Positions 43,592 to 52,657 of a DNA stretch of 64,000 bases are shown in pieces. Under the pieces are notes generated by a model that saw only the letters and a list, made by a program, of their open reading frames with translations, was not told the DNA's origin and searched no databases. Positions within the stretch are counted from its first letter, which is position 1. Each line of letters begins with the position of its first letter. The DNA is from Helicobacter brantae (GTDB lineage: Bacteria; Campylobacterota; Campylobacteria; Campylobacterales; Helicobacteraceae), in contig NZ_NXLV01000005.1 in assembly GCF_003364205.1 (NCBI RefSeq), positions 1 through 64,000 of the forward strand, given 5' to 3'. The translations under genes were made by a program, and so were the position numbers.

Positions 43592-44323
43592 ATGGAAATA
43601 CTTAAAAAAATGTTACTGACTGCTGGAGTGAGTGTAGGACTGATGGCGACTGAGACAAACTTGAAGCTTGAAGAAAAGATTAAGATGTGCTTAGATGATT
43701 TGAGCTATGGAGCAAATAAGCGAAGTGATATGCAAGTCTATCGTGCATTTGAGGACAAAGACTATCTTATTATTCATAGTGAGTTTAAGCAAGGCAATGT
43801 CGATAAGGTTGCATTTGATGTCTTTAAAATCAAGGATTCAAAAATTCTTAATCATTGGAGTAATGTATCTGATAAAACACCTCCAAATCCAAGTGGAAGA
43901 ACACAGCTAGATGGCGTTATGCAAGTTTCCCTTCAAAGTGATGTTGAGAAAAACAAAGAAATTGTAGGAGCGTTTTTGGAAGAGGTATTGAAAAATCAAA
44001 ATACATCAAATATGGAGAAATACCTTAATAAAGACAAATATATTCAACACAATTCAGGTGCTCCAGATGGAATCGATGCCTTGCGTGTAACTGTGGATAA
44101 TTCTAGAGATAAGAACGAATTTAAGCTTCGTTTTGACAAAATCATTTTGCTATTGGGAAGTGGGGATTTTGTCCTCTCAATCAGCGAGGGAGTGTTTGGA
44201 ATGGTTGATAATGAGGGTGTTGCACCTAGCGTTGCTTTTTATGACTTGTATCGAGTCGAGGGGGATAAAATAGTTGAGCATTGGGATGTCATCGCTCCAC
44301 TTGGTAATCAAACTACATTTTAA
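43592..44323 (+). CDS. Secreted protein with two SnoaL/NTF2-like domains
   Basis: A 243-residue protein with a short N-terminal hydrophobic segment (residues 6-19, ending GLMA-TE) that may be a signal peptide, followed by two related NTF2-like domains. Each ends with a strand of the form KILNHWSNV or KIVEHWDVI, and the second contains NMEKYLNKDKYIQHN, typical of SnoaL-like proteins. No substrate can be named. Control by the divergent HxlR regulator is inferred from the layout. AAAGGAG precedes the ATG. Confidence 0.75.
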   Translation: MEILKKMLLTAGVSVGLMATETNLKLEEKIKMCLDDLSYGANKRSDMQVYRAFEDKDYLIIHSEFKQGNVDKVAFDVFKIKDSKILNHWSNVSDKTPPNPSGRTQLDGVMQVSLQSDVEKNKEIVGAFLEEVLKNQNTSNMEKYLNKDKYIQHNSGAPDGIDALRVTVDNSRDKNEFKLRFDKIILLLGSGDFVLSISEGVFGMVDNEGVAPSVAFYDLYRVEGDKIVEHWDVIAPLGNQTTF

Positions 44324-44325
44324 TC

Positions 44326-44364
44326 AATCTTTGCAGGGGGAGTTTTCTCCTCCAAAGATTTTCT
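44326..44364. terminator. Strong hairpin terminator between SnoaL-like gene and csd6
   Basis: AATCTTTG pairs with CAAAGATT, with an inner GGGAG/CTCC stem and TTTT loop, followed by TTTTCTCTCT on the plus strand. It serves the SnoaL-like gene and may work in both directions. Confidence 0.75.
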
Positions 44365-44394
44365 CTCTAAAATTTCAAATAAAGTATTTTTATC

Positions 44395-45399
44395 TTACTC
44401 TTCTAGCAAAATAGAGATTTTTCCATTAGGTTTGAGTAGGACATAAAGCTCTTTTCTCCCACTAGAGCGATATGTGAGTTTCTCTCCATTAAAGGCTGTA
44501 TAGTCTTGATCAAAGGTGATTCTAAAAAGTTTTTTCCCCTCTTCATTGGGGTAGGGAGCGACATCGACCTTGAAGAGATTGATTTGCTTGACTTCTTTTT
44601 TTGCAAAGATTTTTTGCTTATATTGTTTGAAGCCTTTATATCCCATTCCATTGGGTTTTTTAAAATTTGTGTCATAAAAAGAGATATATTGATTGAAATC
44701 TCCTTTCTGCCACGCATCTTTCCATTGAAAAAGCCCTGAGAGCACTGAAGCCATTTCATCTTTTGTCGGTGGGATATAGTTCCCCTCATAAGTGATAAGA
44801 AGTGTATTGTTGTATTTGATAATTTTATCAAACTTGGTAATCTCATCGTTTTCAATAGCGATACACCCTTTTGTGTTTAGCTCATCTCGATTGCCATTGA
44901 GGGGCATTCCGTGTATCCAAATCCCATAGCCTGTCTTTTTGAGCGATTTGTCATAAGCATTGGGATAAGAGGTAACAAATGCCATAGGTCCATAATATTG
45001 ATCAAGTTTTGTGAGTTTGTTGAGGAGATCATATACTCCAATAGGAGTGGTTAAATCCCCACTGATGTTTTTGTTGCCCTTACCTGAACCCACTAGTGCA
45101 TCGACATTGGCTTGGAGGGTGAGCTGTCCATTTTGGACTTTATAGAGAGAGAGTGAGGGCTTACTTTTGTCTGAGATGAAAAGAAAGCTTGTGTTTTCAT
45201 AGTAGCCATATCGGATATCTTGGTTTTGCAAGGCAATCAGCCAATAACGCTTGTCTGCCAAAACATTTTGAATCTTTTGCTCCACTTGTTGCCACCCTGC
45301 TTGCCGATAGCTTGAAACAATGCTATCAAGGGCTTTTTCTGAAAAATCATTTGCTTGAATTAAACAAAGCATAGATGAAATAAGGGCTAATTTTTTCAC
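44395..45399 (-). CDS. csd6: Csd6-type L,D-carboxypeptidase (YkuD fold)
   Basis: A 334-residue periplasmic enzyme with a signal peptide (residues 1-16). The YkuD domain has TTPIGVYDL, His163 in IHGMPLNGNRDEL and the catalytic Cys179 in NTKGCIAI. The C-terminal part (YISFYDTNFKKPNGMGYKGF region) is NTF2-like, as in H. pylori Csd6, which trims peptidoglycan tetrapeptides and affects helical shape. It precedes nothing else on its strand; era lies 17 bases upstream, the same neighbour as in H. pylori. Confidence 0.88.
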   Translation of the reverse strand: MKKLALISSMLCLIQANDFSEKALDSIVSSYRQAGWQQVEQKIQNVLADKRYWLIALQNQDIRYGYYENTSFLFISDKSKPSLSLYKVQNGQLTLQANVDALVGSGKGNKNISGDLTTPIGVYDLLNKLTKLDQYYGPMAFVTSYPNAYDKSLKKTGYGIWIHGMPLNGNRDELNTKGCIAIENDEITKFDKIIKYNNTLLITYEGNYIPPTKDEMASVLSGLFQWKDAWQKGDFNQYISFYDTNFKKPNGMGYKGFKQYKQKIFAKKEVKQINLFKVDVAPYPNEEGKKLFRITFDQDYTAFNGEKLTYRSSGRKELYVLLKPNGKISILLEE

Positions 45400-45416
45400 G
45401 CTAACTCTCCATACAT

Positions 45417-46313
45417 TTAAAAATCAAAATCGTATCCAATTTTTTTGAGTCCCTCTCTAGTTTTGCTCCAATTTCTTTGGGCAAATACATTGAGTTGAAG
45501 GAAAATCTTTTTTTCTTCAAGGGATTCTAGCTTAAGTCGTGCATTTTTGCCTATGCGTTTTATCGTATTTGCTCCTTTACCGATAATCATCGCTTTTTGA
45601 CTTTCTTTCTCTACAATGATTTTGGCATAGACCTTATTGAGGGTAGGGGATTCGATAAATTTCTCAATCACCACATCACTCTCATAAGGAATCTCGTCGC
45701 TTAAATTCTCAAACAAACTCTCTCTAATAATCTCTTTGTAAATCTCACGCATATTGCTTGTGGTAAGAATCTCTTCATCATAGAGAAGGGGAGAGGTGGG
45801 GAGATGAGAAGAAATCGTCTCTAAGAGTGGAGTAGGGTTAAAGGTAGGTTTGCACTCTGTGGGGATAAGAGCTAGGAATCTATCTTCAAATCTCTGATAC
45901 TCACTCATTTTCTCCAATACTGCCTCTTTGCTAACTTTGTCGCATTGGGTAAGAAGCAAGATATGGGGTTTGCCACTTGAAAGCTCCAAAAACTCTTCAT
46001 AAAATTTTAGCTCATCATACACTGGAGCTAAAAATACATTGAGATCACAATCTCCCATAGCTTTAAGTGCTTCTTGGAGCATAAATTGATTGAGAAGTTT
46101 TTCTTGCTTGTGAATTCCAGGGGTATCTACAAAAATGATTTGACAAATCTCTCCTTGAGAGTTGGTGTGGTTGATGATGAAATTCATTCGCTTTCGCGTG
46201 GCATTGGCTTTGTGGGAAACCAAAGCAAGATTTTGTCCGCATAGGAAATTTAAAAGTGTAGATTTCCCTGCATTAGGACGCCCCAAAACTGCTACAAATC
46301 CTGCTTTGCTCAT
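45417..46313 (-). CDS. era: GTPase Era
   Basis: Ribosome-assembly GTPase that binds 16S rRNA. The 298-residue protein has G1 GRPNAGKST (residues 11-19), G3 DTPGIH, G4 TQCDK and a C-terminal KH domain containing IIGKGANTIKRIGKNARLKLE, split as IGKGANTIKRIG and ARLKLE. Its ATG overlaps the last base of the hslU stop. Confidence 0.95.
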   Translation of the reverse strand: MSKAGFVAVLGRPNAGKSTLLNFLCGQNLALVSHKANATRKRMNFIINHTNSQGEICQIIFVDTPGIHKQEKLLNQFMLQEALKAMGDCDLNVFLAPVYDELKFYEEFLELSSGKPHILLLTQCDKVSKEAVLEKMSEYQRFEDRFLALIPTECKPTFNPTPLLETISSHLPTSPLLYDEEILTTSNMREIYKEIIRESLFENLSDEIPYESDVVIEKFIESPTLNKVYAKIIVEKESQKAMIIGKGANTIKRIGKNARLKLESLEEKKIFLQLNVFAQRNWSKTREGLKKIGYDFDF

Positions 46314-47641
46314 TAGAGGATATACCTTGCCAAATCTACATTTTCTACCAAATGAGCCAACTTCTCTCTGACAAGCTCTTGAGTGATAGTGATTGTCTCT
46401 CCTTTATGCTCATGAGCATTGAAGCTAATTTCTTCTAGCACTTTCTCAATCGTGGTATGCAATCGCCTAGCTCCGATATCTTCAGTCTTTTGATTGGCAT
46501 TGATTGAGAGGTGGGCTAACTCTTTGATTGCCTCAGGGCTAAACTCTAGCTTCACTCCCTCTACCTCTAGCAAGGCTTGATATTGCTTGAGGATTGAGTT
46601 TTTGGTTTTAGTAAGAATCTGCACCATTGCCTCTTCTGTAAGGCTGTCAAGCTCCACTCTAAGAGGGAATCTCCCTTGAAGCTCAGGGATTAAATCGCTC
46701 GGCTTACTTAGATGAAATGCTCCAGCTGAAATGAAGAGGATATGATCGGTTTTAATCTGTCCGTATTTGGTATGTACACTGCACCCCTCCACGATTGGGA
46801 GCAAATCTCTCTGAACCCCCTCTTTGCTTGGATCACTCCTTGAGCTATCTTTGCTTCCTACTGCAATCTTATCAATCTCATCAATAAAGATAATCCCCCC
46901 TTCCTCAGCCCTCTTGAGAGCTTGGGCTTTGAGGCTTTCTTGATCTAGGGTTTGATCCAATGCCTCGCTTTTTAGCATTTCTTTGGCTTCTTTTACGCTT
47001 AGCTCTTTTTTGACACTTTGGTTAGGAGAGATGATTTTGACGATTGATTCTTGAGCTTTTAGCATTTCAGGGGGAAGTCCAAGATCGGAGAAATCACTTT
47101 TTTTCATTATCTCTATCTCTACTTTTAGATGATCGACTTCTCCTCTCTCCACTCTTTGCTTCATCGCTAAAAAGCTAATATCATAATCTCTCTTTTTCTC
47201 CTCACTTGCCCCACTAGGGAGAGGAGGGAGGAGTTTTTTTGTGATTTTCTCATTGATATAGTCTTGGATTTTTTCTTGATTGCTCTCTTGAAATTCTTGC
47301 TGAACTAGATTGTATGAAACTGCCACAAGATCTCGAATCATTGATTCTACATCACGCCCCACAAACCCCACTTCAGTGTATTTACTTGCCTCTACTTTGA
47401 TAAAAGGTAGTTTTAGCATTTTTGCCATTCTTCTTGCAATTTCAGTTTTTCCAACTCCTGTAGAGCCTATCATTAGGATATTTTTGGGTGTGATTTCTTC
47501 TTGAGTTTCTTTGGGGAGCAAAAACCTGCGATAGCGATTTCGCAATGCAATGGCGATGATTTTTTTGGCTTCTTTTTGTCCGATGATATACTCATCAAGA
47601 TATTCTACGATTTGAGGAGGGGTGAGGTTTTGCTCTTTCAT
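46313..47641 (-). CDS. hslU: ATP-dependent protease ATPase subunit HslU
   Basis: AAA+ unfoldase that feeds substrates to HslV. The 442-residue protein has Walker A GSTGVGKT (residues 59-66), [16 protein letters not shown], Walker [13 protein letters not shown] and the sensor region [24 protein letters not shown] ([20 protein letters not shown]). The C-terminus LARYIL inserts into HslV. The ATG overlaps the hslV stop. Confidence 0.96.
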   Translation of the reverse strand: MKEQNLTPPQIVEYLDEYIIGQKEAKKIIAIALRNRYRRFLLPKETQEEITPKNILMIGSTGVGKTEIARRMAKMLKLPFIKVEASKYTEVGFVGRDVESMIRDLVAVSYNLVQQEFQESNQEKIQDYINEKITKKLLPPLPSGASEEKKRDYDISFLAMKQRVERGEVDHLKVEIEIMKKSDFSDLGLPPEMLKAQESIVKIISPNQSVKKELSVKEAKEMLKSEALDQTLDQESLKAQALKRAEEGGIIFIDEIDKIAVGSKDSSRSDPSKEGVQRDLLPIVEGCSVHTKYGQIKTDHILFISAGAFHLSKPSDLIPELQGRFPLRVELDSLTEEAMVQILTKTKNSILKQYQALLEVEGVKLEFSPEAIKELAHLSINANQKTEDIGARRLHTTIEKVLEEISFNAHEHKGETITITQELVREKLAHLVENVDLARYIL

Positions 47642-48183
47642 TCTAGCTCCAAGATTTTGATATTTGTGTTTGTGTAGATACAGAGTTCCCCTGCGATTTG
47701 CAAGGATTGTTTGACTAGCTCTTTGGGGTGGAGAGTGGCAAATCTATCCAATGCCCTAGCCGAGCTTAGAGCATAATTCCCCCCACTGCCAATAGCTGCG
47801 ATTTTGCCATCTTCAGGCTCTACCACATCGCCTGTCCCACTCAGGATATAAATATGCTCTTTATCAAGCACAATCATCATCGCCTCTAGTTTTCTTAGAT
47901 AGCGATCTTTTCTCCACTCTTTGCTAAAGTCAATAATGCTTTTGAGTAAATCCCCCTTTTTGGCTTCTAAAATCCTCTCAAACATATCAAAGAGTTGAAA
48001 CGCATCAGCTGTGCTTCCTGCAAATCCACTCAAAATCTTGCCATTATAGAGGGTGCGAATCTTAGTGGCATTGCCCTTAAGCACACAATTTCCAAAAGTT
48101 ACCTGCCCATCTCCTCCAATGATTGCATAGCGTTTGCCCTCAAACTCTCCACAATATCCTAGTATGGTTGTTGCCTCAAACAC
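47638..48183 (-). CDS. hslV: ATP-dependent protease proteolytic subunit HslV
   Basis: Threonine protease of the HslUV complex. The 181-residue protein begins [10 protein letters not shown]; processing before Thr5 would expose the nucleophile, as in other Hsl[11 protein letters not shown] and [14 protein letters not shown] are family signatures. It follows rplI by three bases. Confidence 0.95.
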   Translation of the reverse strand: MFEATTILGYCGEFEGKRYAIIGGDGQVTFGNCVLKGNATKIRTLYNGKILSGFAGSTADAFQLFDMFERILEAKKGDLLKSIIDFSKEWRKDRYLRKLEAMMIVLDKEHIYILSGTGDVVEPEDGKIAAIGSGGNYALSSARALDRFATLHPKELVKQSLQIAGELCIYTNTNIKILELE

Positions 48184-48186
48184 GCC

Positions 48187-48633
48187 TTACTCTCCTTTGA
48201 CTTCAAGCAAAAATGAAGCGTGGATTCCATTGCCTAGATTTGCTGAAATGGTGTATTCTCCAATATGTTTGATTTGAGCTTCAAGCCCAATGTGTTTTTT
48301 ATCGATTTCAATCTTGTGAGATTGCTCTAGGGCGTGAGCGATTTCATCTTTGGTAATCGCACCAAAAAGTGAGCCATTTTCTCCACTTTTTTTGCTGATT
48401 GTCAGTTTGATTTCTTTAAGGCTCTTTGCTAGAGCTTCTCTTTGAGCTTGCTCTAGTGCTAATTGCTCTTGCTTGTTTCTTTGCTCGGCTTTGTAGCGAT
48501 TGAGGACTTCATTTGTCGCTAGTTTTGCTTTGCCTTTGGCTATCAAAAAATTTTGTCCATATCCGTCTTTGACTTCTACAACTTCGCCCTTTTTCCCAAG
48601 GGAAGGCACATCTTCAATCAATAAAACTTTCAT
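48187..48633 (-). CDS. rplI: 50S ribosomal protein L9
   Basis: The 148-residue protein starts MKVLLIEDVPSLGKKGEVVEV and contains KDGYGQNFLIAKGKA, both L9 signatures, followed by the long connecting helix and the C-terminal rRNA-binding domain. It is the first gene of the rplI-hslV-hslU-era-csd6 run. Confidence 0.95.
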   Translation of the reverse strand: MKVLLIEDVPSLGKKGEVVEVKDGYGQNFLIAKGKAKLATNEVLNRYKAEQRNKQEQLALEQAQREALAKSLKEIKLTISKKSGENGSLFGAITKDEIAHALEQSHKIEIDKKHIGLEAQIKHIGEYTISANLGNGIHASFLLEVKGE

Positions 48634-48759
48634 TCTCTATCCTTAAAAGATTGTATTAAAAACTTTTATTTTATCAAAAAGATTTAAGCAAGAAGATGAC
48701 AAAAAGAAAAACACACCTTAAAACAGAGTTTTTGTGAGAGATTGGGGAGATTTTGGGGC

Positions 48760-48781
48760 AAAGGAGGGGGGAATCTCCTTT
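48760..48781 (-). terminator. Hairpin overlapping the lipoprotein stop codon
   Basis: AAAGGAG and CTCCTTT form a seven-base-pair stem with an eight-base loop at the end of the lipoprotein gene. No T-run follows on the minus strand, so it is a weak candidate. Confidence 0.35.
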
Positions 48782-49313
48782 AGTTTTGAGGTTGATTGAG
48801 GGATTTGATAAAGTTTTTGATTGCAATGAGGGTTGAATTTCTCAAAGCATTGATTTCATCTTCTCTTGAAATCTCCTCACTCTCTCCTATCCCTAGCACT
48901 CTTTTCTCTTGGGCTTGGATAGTAGATTCTCCCACCTCTTGGCGAATCTCATTTTGGCTTGTGATAATTAGCTTGACTTTAGCATTGAGAGTGTGAGTGC
49001 TTTGAGAACTTAGCGTTTCTTTCTTCTCTTCAGAATTAAGATTGACTTCATAGGTGGCACTTAGAGCATAGGTATCATCTTGGCTATTTGGCGTGATTGT
49101 GAGGCAGTTTGTGCCTTGCAAGATTTGAGTAAGGATAGTTTTGTATTCTTCTTTGCCGATAGTGGTTTGACTATCTTTTTGGGTGATATTTTGCAATGAG
49201 ATTGTTGCGATTGGGGCTTGACAGAGTGGGGTTTGGGTGAAGATAATGTCTTTACTTGCACATCCTCCTAAGATGAAAGAAGCGATAGCGACACAGCATA
49301 GAGATTTTTTCAT
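48780..49313 (-). CDS. Putative lipoprotein
   Basis: The 177-residue protein has a lipobox LGGC (Cys18) after a Lys-Lys signal peptide, so it is likely anchored by lipid. The mature part is Thr/Gln/Ser-rich with long beta-prone stretches and a C-terminal helix (EINALRNSTLIAIKNFIKSL). No family was recognised. It is probably monocistronic. Confidence 0.7.
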   Translation of the reverse strand: MKKSLCCVAIASFILGGCASKDIIFTQTPLCQAPIATISLQNITQKDSQTTIGKEEYKTILTQILQGTNCLTITPNSQDDTYALSATYEVNLNSEEKKETLSSQSTHTLNAKVKLIITSQNEIRQEVGESTIQAQEKRVLGIGESEEISREDEINALRNSTLIAIKNFIKSLNQPQN

Positions 49314-49397
49314 TTTTAACTCCTTGTTTTAAGAGATTTTTTGAACTCTAAAATTATATAATCCAAATTTATGATTTTTCAACCCAAAAGGAGAGGA

Positions 49398-49835
49398 ATG
49401 TTAGAGCTTTTTAATGGAGTAGTGCCTACAAGCGAAGTTTATGCGAAGTGGGAGAGGGTGGCAAGAGAGAAGAATTTTGGTGCGTGTTGTGTTTTTACGG
49501 GGGTGGTGCGAGATGAGAATGGAATAGAGGGCCTAAGCTTTGATATTTATGAGCCACTTTTAAGACAATGGTTTGCCAAATGGCAAAAGAGGGCAGAGGA
49601 GAAAAATCTTATCGTATGTATGGCTCACTCAAGAGGAGATGTGCCAAATGGGGAGAGCTCATATATGAGTGCTATTCTCTCTTCCAATCGCAAAAATGCT
49701 CTAGAGCTTTATGCGGAGTTTGTCGAAGACTTCAAACACAACGCTCCTATATGGAAATATGATCTTGTCAATGGAGAGAGGGTTTATGCCAAAGAGCGAA
49801 GCTATCATCTCAAGCATTCAGGGATTTTGGGCTAA
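49398..49835 (+). CDS. moaE: Molybdopterin synthase catalytic subunit MoaE
   Basis: Transfers sulfur from MoaD to precursor Z to form molybdopterin. The 145-residue protein shows CVFTGVVRDEN, IYEPL, HSRGDVPNGESSY and the C-terminal IWKYDLVNG...KERSYHL. The ATG at 49398 follows AAGGAGAGGA; the frame is open nine codons further but without a site. It is the first gene of a molybdenum-cofactor operon. MoaD is not in the window. Confidence 0.9.
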   Translation: MLELFNGVVPTSEVYAKWERVAREKNFGACCVFTGVVRDENGIEGLSFDIYEPLLRQWFAKWQKRAEEKNLIVCMAHSRGDVPNGESSYMSAILSSNRKNALELYAEFVEDFKHNAPIWKYDLVNGERVYAKERSYHLKHSGILG

Positions 49836-50321
49836 ATGGCAAGGGTGGTGTGCTTTTGTGGGGTGAGTAATAGTGGCAAAACCACTTTGATAGAAAAACT
49901 CTCCCTTGCTTTGAGGAAAGAGGGCAAGAGGGTATTTATCCTCAAGCACGACCCCAAAGACAAGGCTAGGTTTGACACAGAGGGCAAAGATAGCTATCGC
50001 TTCTTTGAGAGTGGGGCAGATGTGTGCGTATATTCTCCCAAAAAGGCTACTTTAATGCTTCAAAACTCTCTTCCCACCCCTCAAGAAATCATCGCTCCAT
50101 TTCTCAAAGATTGGGATTATGTCTTCATTGAAGGACTGAGAGAGTTAGGATTTGAGAGAATCTTAGTGGCAAGAGGGAGCATAGAGAGTGGATATGAAGA
50201 GGAGGTGAGGGCTTATGCACTCAAAAATATTGCAAAAGAGGGAGAGAATGTGCTAGATTTGGATAATATCCCTGAGATTTTGCAATGGATACAAACTAAT
50301 ATTGAGGATAAAAAATGGTAA
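49836..50321 (+). CDS. mobB: Molybdopterin-guanine dinucleotide synthesis protein MobB
   Basis: GTP-binding adaptor protein of 161 residues with Walker A GVSNSGKTTLIEKL, the KHDPKD segment and DTEGKDSYRFFESGAD, all MobB signatures, and later DYVFIEGLRELGF. The ATG directly follows the moaE stop, so reinitiation is likely. Confidence 0.9.
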   Translation: MARVVCFCGVSNSGKTTLIEKLSLALRKEGKRVFILKHDPKDKARFDTEGKDSYRFFESGADVCVYSPKKATLMLQNSLPTPQEIIAPFLKDWDYVFIEGLRELGFERILVARGSIESGYEEEVRAYALKNIAKEGENVLDLDNIPEILQWIQTNIEDKKW

Positions 50322-50842
50322 AAGTAGGAATTATTGTCGCAAGTGATAGAGCGAGTAGTGGGGTGTATGAGGATATTTCTGGCAAAGCAATCATAGAAGT
50401 GCTAAGTGATTTCATCGCCAATGAATGGGAATATCACTATGAGGTTATCCCTGATGATTATGAAAGTATTGTGGCGATGATGAAAAAGATGAGTGATGAA
50501 GAGGGTTGTGATCTCATCGTTACCACAGGTGGCACAGGTCCTGCTCCTAGAGATGTTACCCCTGAAGCCACAGAAGAAGTATGTGAGAAAATCCTAGCAG
50601 GGTTTGGAGAGCAGATGAGGGCAGTGAGTCTAAAATATGTCCCCACAGCAATCCTCTCACGCCAAACAGCAGGGACTAGGGGAAAAAGCCTTATTGTCAA
50701 TCTCCCTGGTAAGCCTAAAAGTATCAGGGAGTGCTTAGAAGCCGTATTTCCTGCGATACCTTATTGTATCGACTTAATCGGTGGGGCGTATATCGAGGGC
50801 AATGAAGAGCATATCCAAGTCTTCCGCCCCAAAGCCAAGTAA
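50315..50842 (+). CDS. mog: Molybdopterin adenylyltransferase
   Basis: Activates molybdopterin as its adenylate before molybdate insertion. The 175-residue protein starts [21 protein letters not shown] and has [19 protein letters not shown] and [10 protein letters not shown], the MoCF-domain motifs. It overlaps mobB by seven bases, with GAGGA upstream inside mobB. Confidence 0.92.
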   Translation: MVKVGIIVASDRASSGVYEDISGKAIIEVLSDFIANEWEYHYEVIPDDYESIVAMMKKMSDEEGCDLIVTTGGTGPAPRDVTPEATEEVCEKILAGFGEQMRAVSLKYVPTAILSRQTAGTRGKSLIVNLPGKPKSIRECLEAVFPAIPYCIDLIGGAYIEGNEEHIQVFRPKAK

Positions 50843-50852
50843 AGGAGAGAGA

Positions 50853-51326
50853 ATGAAACTCACACACCTCAATGCAAATAACCACCCCACAATGGTGGAT
50901 GTAGGAGAGAAGCAAATCACTCAAAGAGTGGCAAAAGCAAGTGGAACAATCACGATGAGCAAAGAGGCTTATGAAGCTCTAGTCAATCAGACAGCCAAAA
51001 AGGGGCCGGTAATTCAAACGGCAATTATTGCAAGTATTATGGGGGCAAAAAAGACAAGTGAGCTTATCCCAATGTGCCACCCTATCGCTATAAACTCTGT
51101 GGATGTTGAGGCAAGTTATGATGAGAGCAAATATGCTATCACACTCTCTGCTACGCTCAAATGTGATGGCAAGACAGGGATAGAAATGGAAGCCCTCACA
51201 AGCGTATCTATCGGACTTCTTACAATCTATGATATGCTAAAGGCGATTGATAAGGGGATGAAAATCTCAGATATCGCACTAGATTTCAAGAGTGGGGGAA
51301 AGAGTGGGGAGTATAAGAGGGGATAA
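50853..51326 (+). CDS. moaC: Cyclic pyranopterin monophosphate synthase MoaC
   Basis: Second half-reaction of precursor Z formation. The 157-residue protein begins [18 protein letters not shown] and has [33 protein letters not shown]-like sequence ([14 protein letters not shown]) and the C-terminal [12 protein letters not shown]. The ATG at 50853 follows AAAGGAGAGAG; a longer frame overlaps mog and is not used. Confidence 0.94.
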   Translation: MKLTHLNANNHPTMVDVGEKQITQRVAKASGTITMSKEAYEALVNQTAKKGPVIQTAIIASIMGAKKTSELIPMCHPIAINSVDVEASYDESKYAITLSATLKCDGKTGIEMEALTSVSIGLLTIYDMLKAIDKGMKISDIALDFKSGGKSGEYKRG

Positions 51327-51385
51327 GCCCTCTTTGGGTTAGAAAAAACTTTTTAGCAAATCGTTATTTTTATCTAAACTTTTGC

Positions 51386-51415
51386 TTGACTTTTGTAAAT
51401 GCGTATTGATACAAT
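51386..51415 (+). promoter_or_regulatory. Promoter of the phase-variable restriction-modification gene
   Basis: TTGACT (51386-51391) and TACAAT (51410-51415) are spaced by 18 bases, and TGA just before the -10 gives an extended element. The gene begins about 30 bases later at 51446. Confidence 0.55.
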
Positions 51416-51445
51416 CCCAAGATAACTTCACACAAAGGAAAGTCA

Positions 51446-52657
51446 ATGCAAAATCTTCTCACACTCACAGAGGAAAAGCTCAAAAGCAAAATCAAAGACT
51501 TATATTTCAAAAAATTCAACTACTTTGGCGACAAAATCGACTTCTGTATCACTCAAAATCTAGGAATTTTAGGAGAAATCAATCTCCTTTGGGCTGAAGC
51601 CAAAAATGGCAAAGATTCTTGTCTGTATGAGTCTTTTATCCAGCTCATTCTCACAATCGGAAAATACCGATACAACACCCAACAAACGCCCAAATTCTTA
51701 GGGGCTTTTGATGCAGAGAAGTTTGCATTTCTCCCTTACTCAAGTATCCAAGAGGTGTTTTATCAAAATGACATTGACTGGAGCGTAACCCCAAGCAATC
51801 ACAAAACCCCTCAATTCCTCTCCCTTCTCACTCAACTTAAGCCCACCATAGAGCAAGAGATGATTGTCTTCTTCTATGAGAGTCAAAGCAAAGAGCTAAC
51901 TAGCTTTATCACCTCAAACCTCACCACAGATGAGATAAGCAAATATGAGATAGACAAAAACAACTTTGTAAGCGTGTATTTCAAATGGGTAGAGGTAGTA
52001 AAACCCACATTGCGAGCAGATTGGGAAGAGATGAAAAAGAAATATAATGTGATTGATGCAGATTTTTATCTTGCTGATTTGCTCTCAAGTGAAAACACTA
52101 CAATTACTGAACGGCTCAGAATTGTTTTACAAGGGGATCATTATAGGGTTAGACATATGATTGGTAATGATGAGTTCTACAAGGAAACTAGTTTTGATGA
52201 TAATCAAGAAAAATACAACCTTTTTTGGAGTGTCTATAAACGCCCACCAAGAAAAGAATTTTGGGATTATATTCTTGAGAGAAGAGATCGGCTAGTGGCT
52301 CAAGATGTCAGAGAACGCAAGGGGGCGTTTTTCACTCCCAAAATTTGGGTGCAAAAATCTCAAGAATACCTAGCCAAAGCTTTGGGAGAGGATTGGCAAG
52401 AGGAGTATTATATATGGGATTGTGCAGGTGGGACAGGCAATCTCCTCTCAGGACTTAGCAACCGTAGAAATATCTTTTGCTCCACCCTTGATCAAGCCGA
52501 TGTTGATGTCATCAAAGAGAGGATCAAAAATGGAGCAAATCTCTTTGAGAATCACATCTTTCAGTTTGATTTTCTCAATGATGAGTTTTTTGATAAACCT
52601 ACGGGGGGGGGGGCATTGCTGTTTCTAAATTGCCAAAAACTCTCCAAGAGATTATAA
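51446..52657 (+). CDS. Type IIG-like restriction-modification protein, N-terminal part (frame broken at G11)
   Basis: The first 385 codons encode a possible nuclease domain (DFCITQNLGILGE and LLWAEAKNGKDS, an acidic/E-x-K pattern), then a helical region, and the SAM-binding motif I in YIWDCAGGTGNLLSG with YLAKALGE before it. The frame enters eleven G at 52603 and then ends out of frame at FLNCQKLSKRL. With twelve or nine G it would continue into the next reading frame, giving one protein of about 826 residues. AAAGGAAAGTCA precedes the ATG. As sequenced, the methyltransferase is cut between motifs I and IV. Confidence 0.8.
   Translation: MQNLLTLTEEKLKSKIKDLYFKKFNYFGDKIDFCITQNLGILGEINLLWAEAKNGKDSCLYESFIQLILTIGKYRYNTQQTPKFLGAFDAEKFAFLPYSSIQEVFYQNDIDWSVTPSNHKTPQFLSLLTQLKPTIEQEMIVFFYESQSKELTSFITSNLTTDEISKYEIDKNNFVSVYFKWVEVVKPTLRADWEEMKKKYNVIDADFYLADLLSSENTTITERLRIVLQGDHYRVRHMIGNDEFYKETSFDDNQEKYNLFWSVYKRPPRKEFWDYILERRDRLVAQDVRERKGAFFTPKIWVQKSQEYLAKALGEDWQEEYYIWDCAGGTGNLLSGLSNRRNIFCSTLDQADVDVIKERIKNGANLFENHIFQFDFLNDEFFDKPTGGGALLFLNCQKLSKRL
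52603..52613 (+). repeat. G11 tract inside the restriction-modification gene
   Basis: Eleven consecutive G between motif I and motif IV coding regions. One added or two removed restores the reading frame. Confidence 0.95.
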
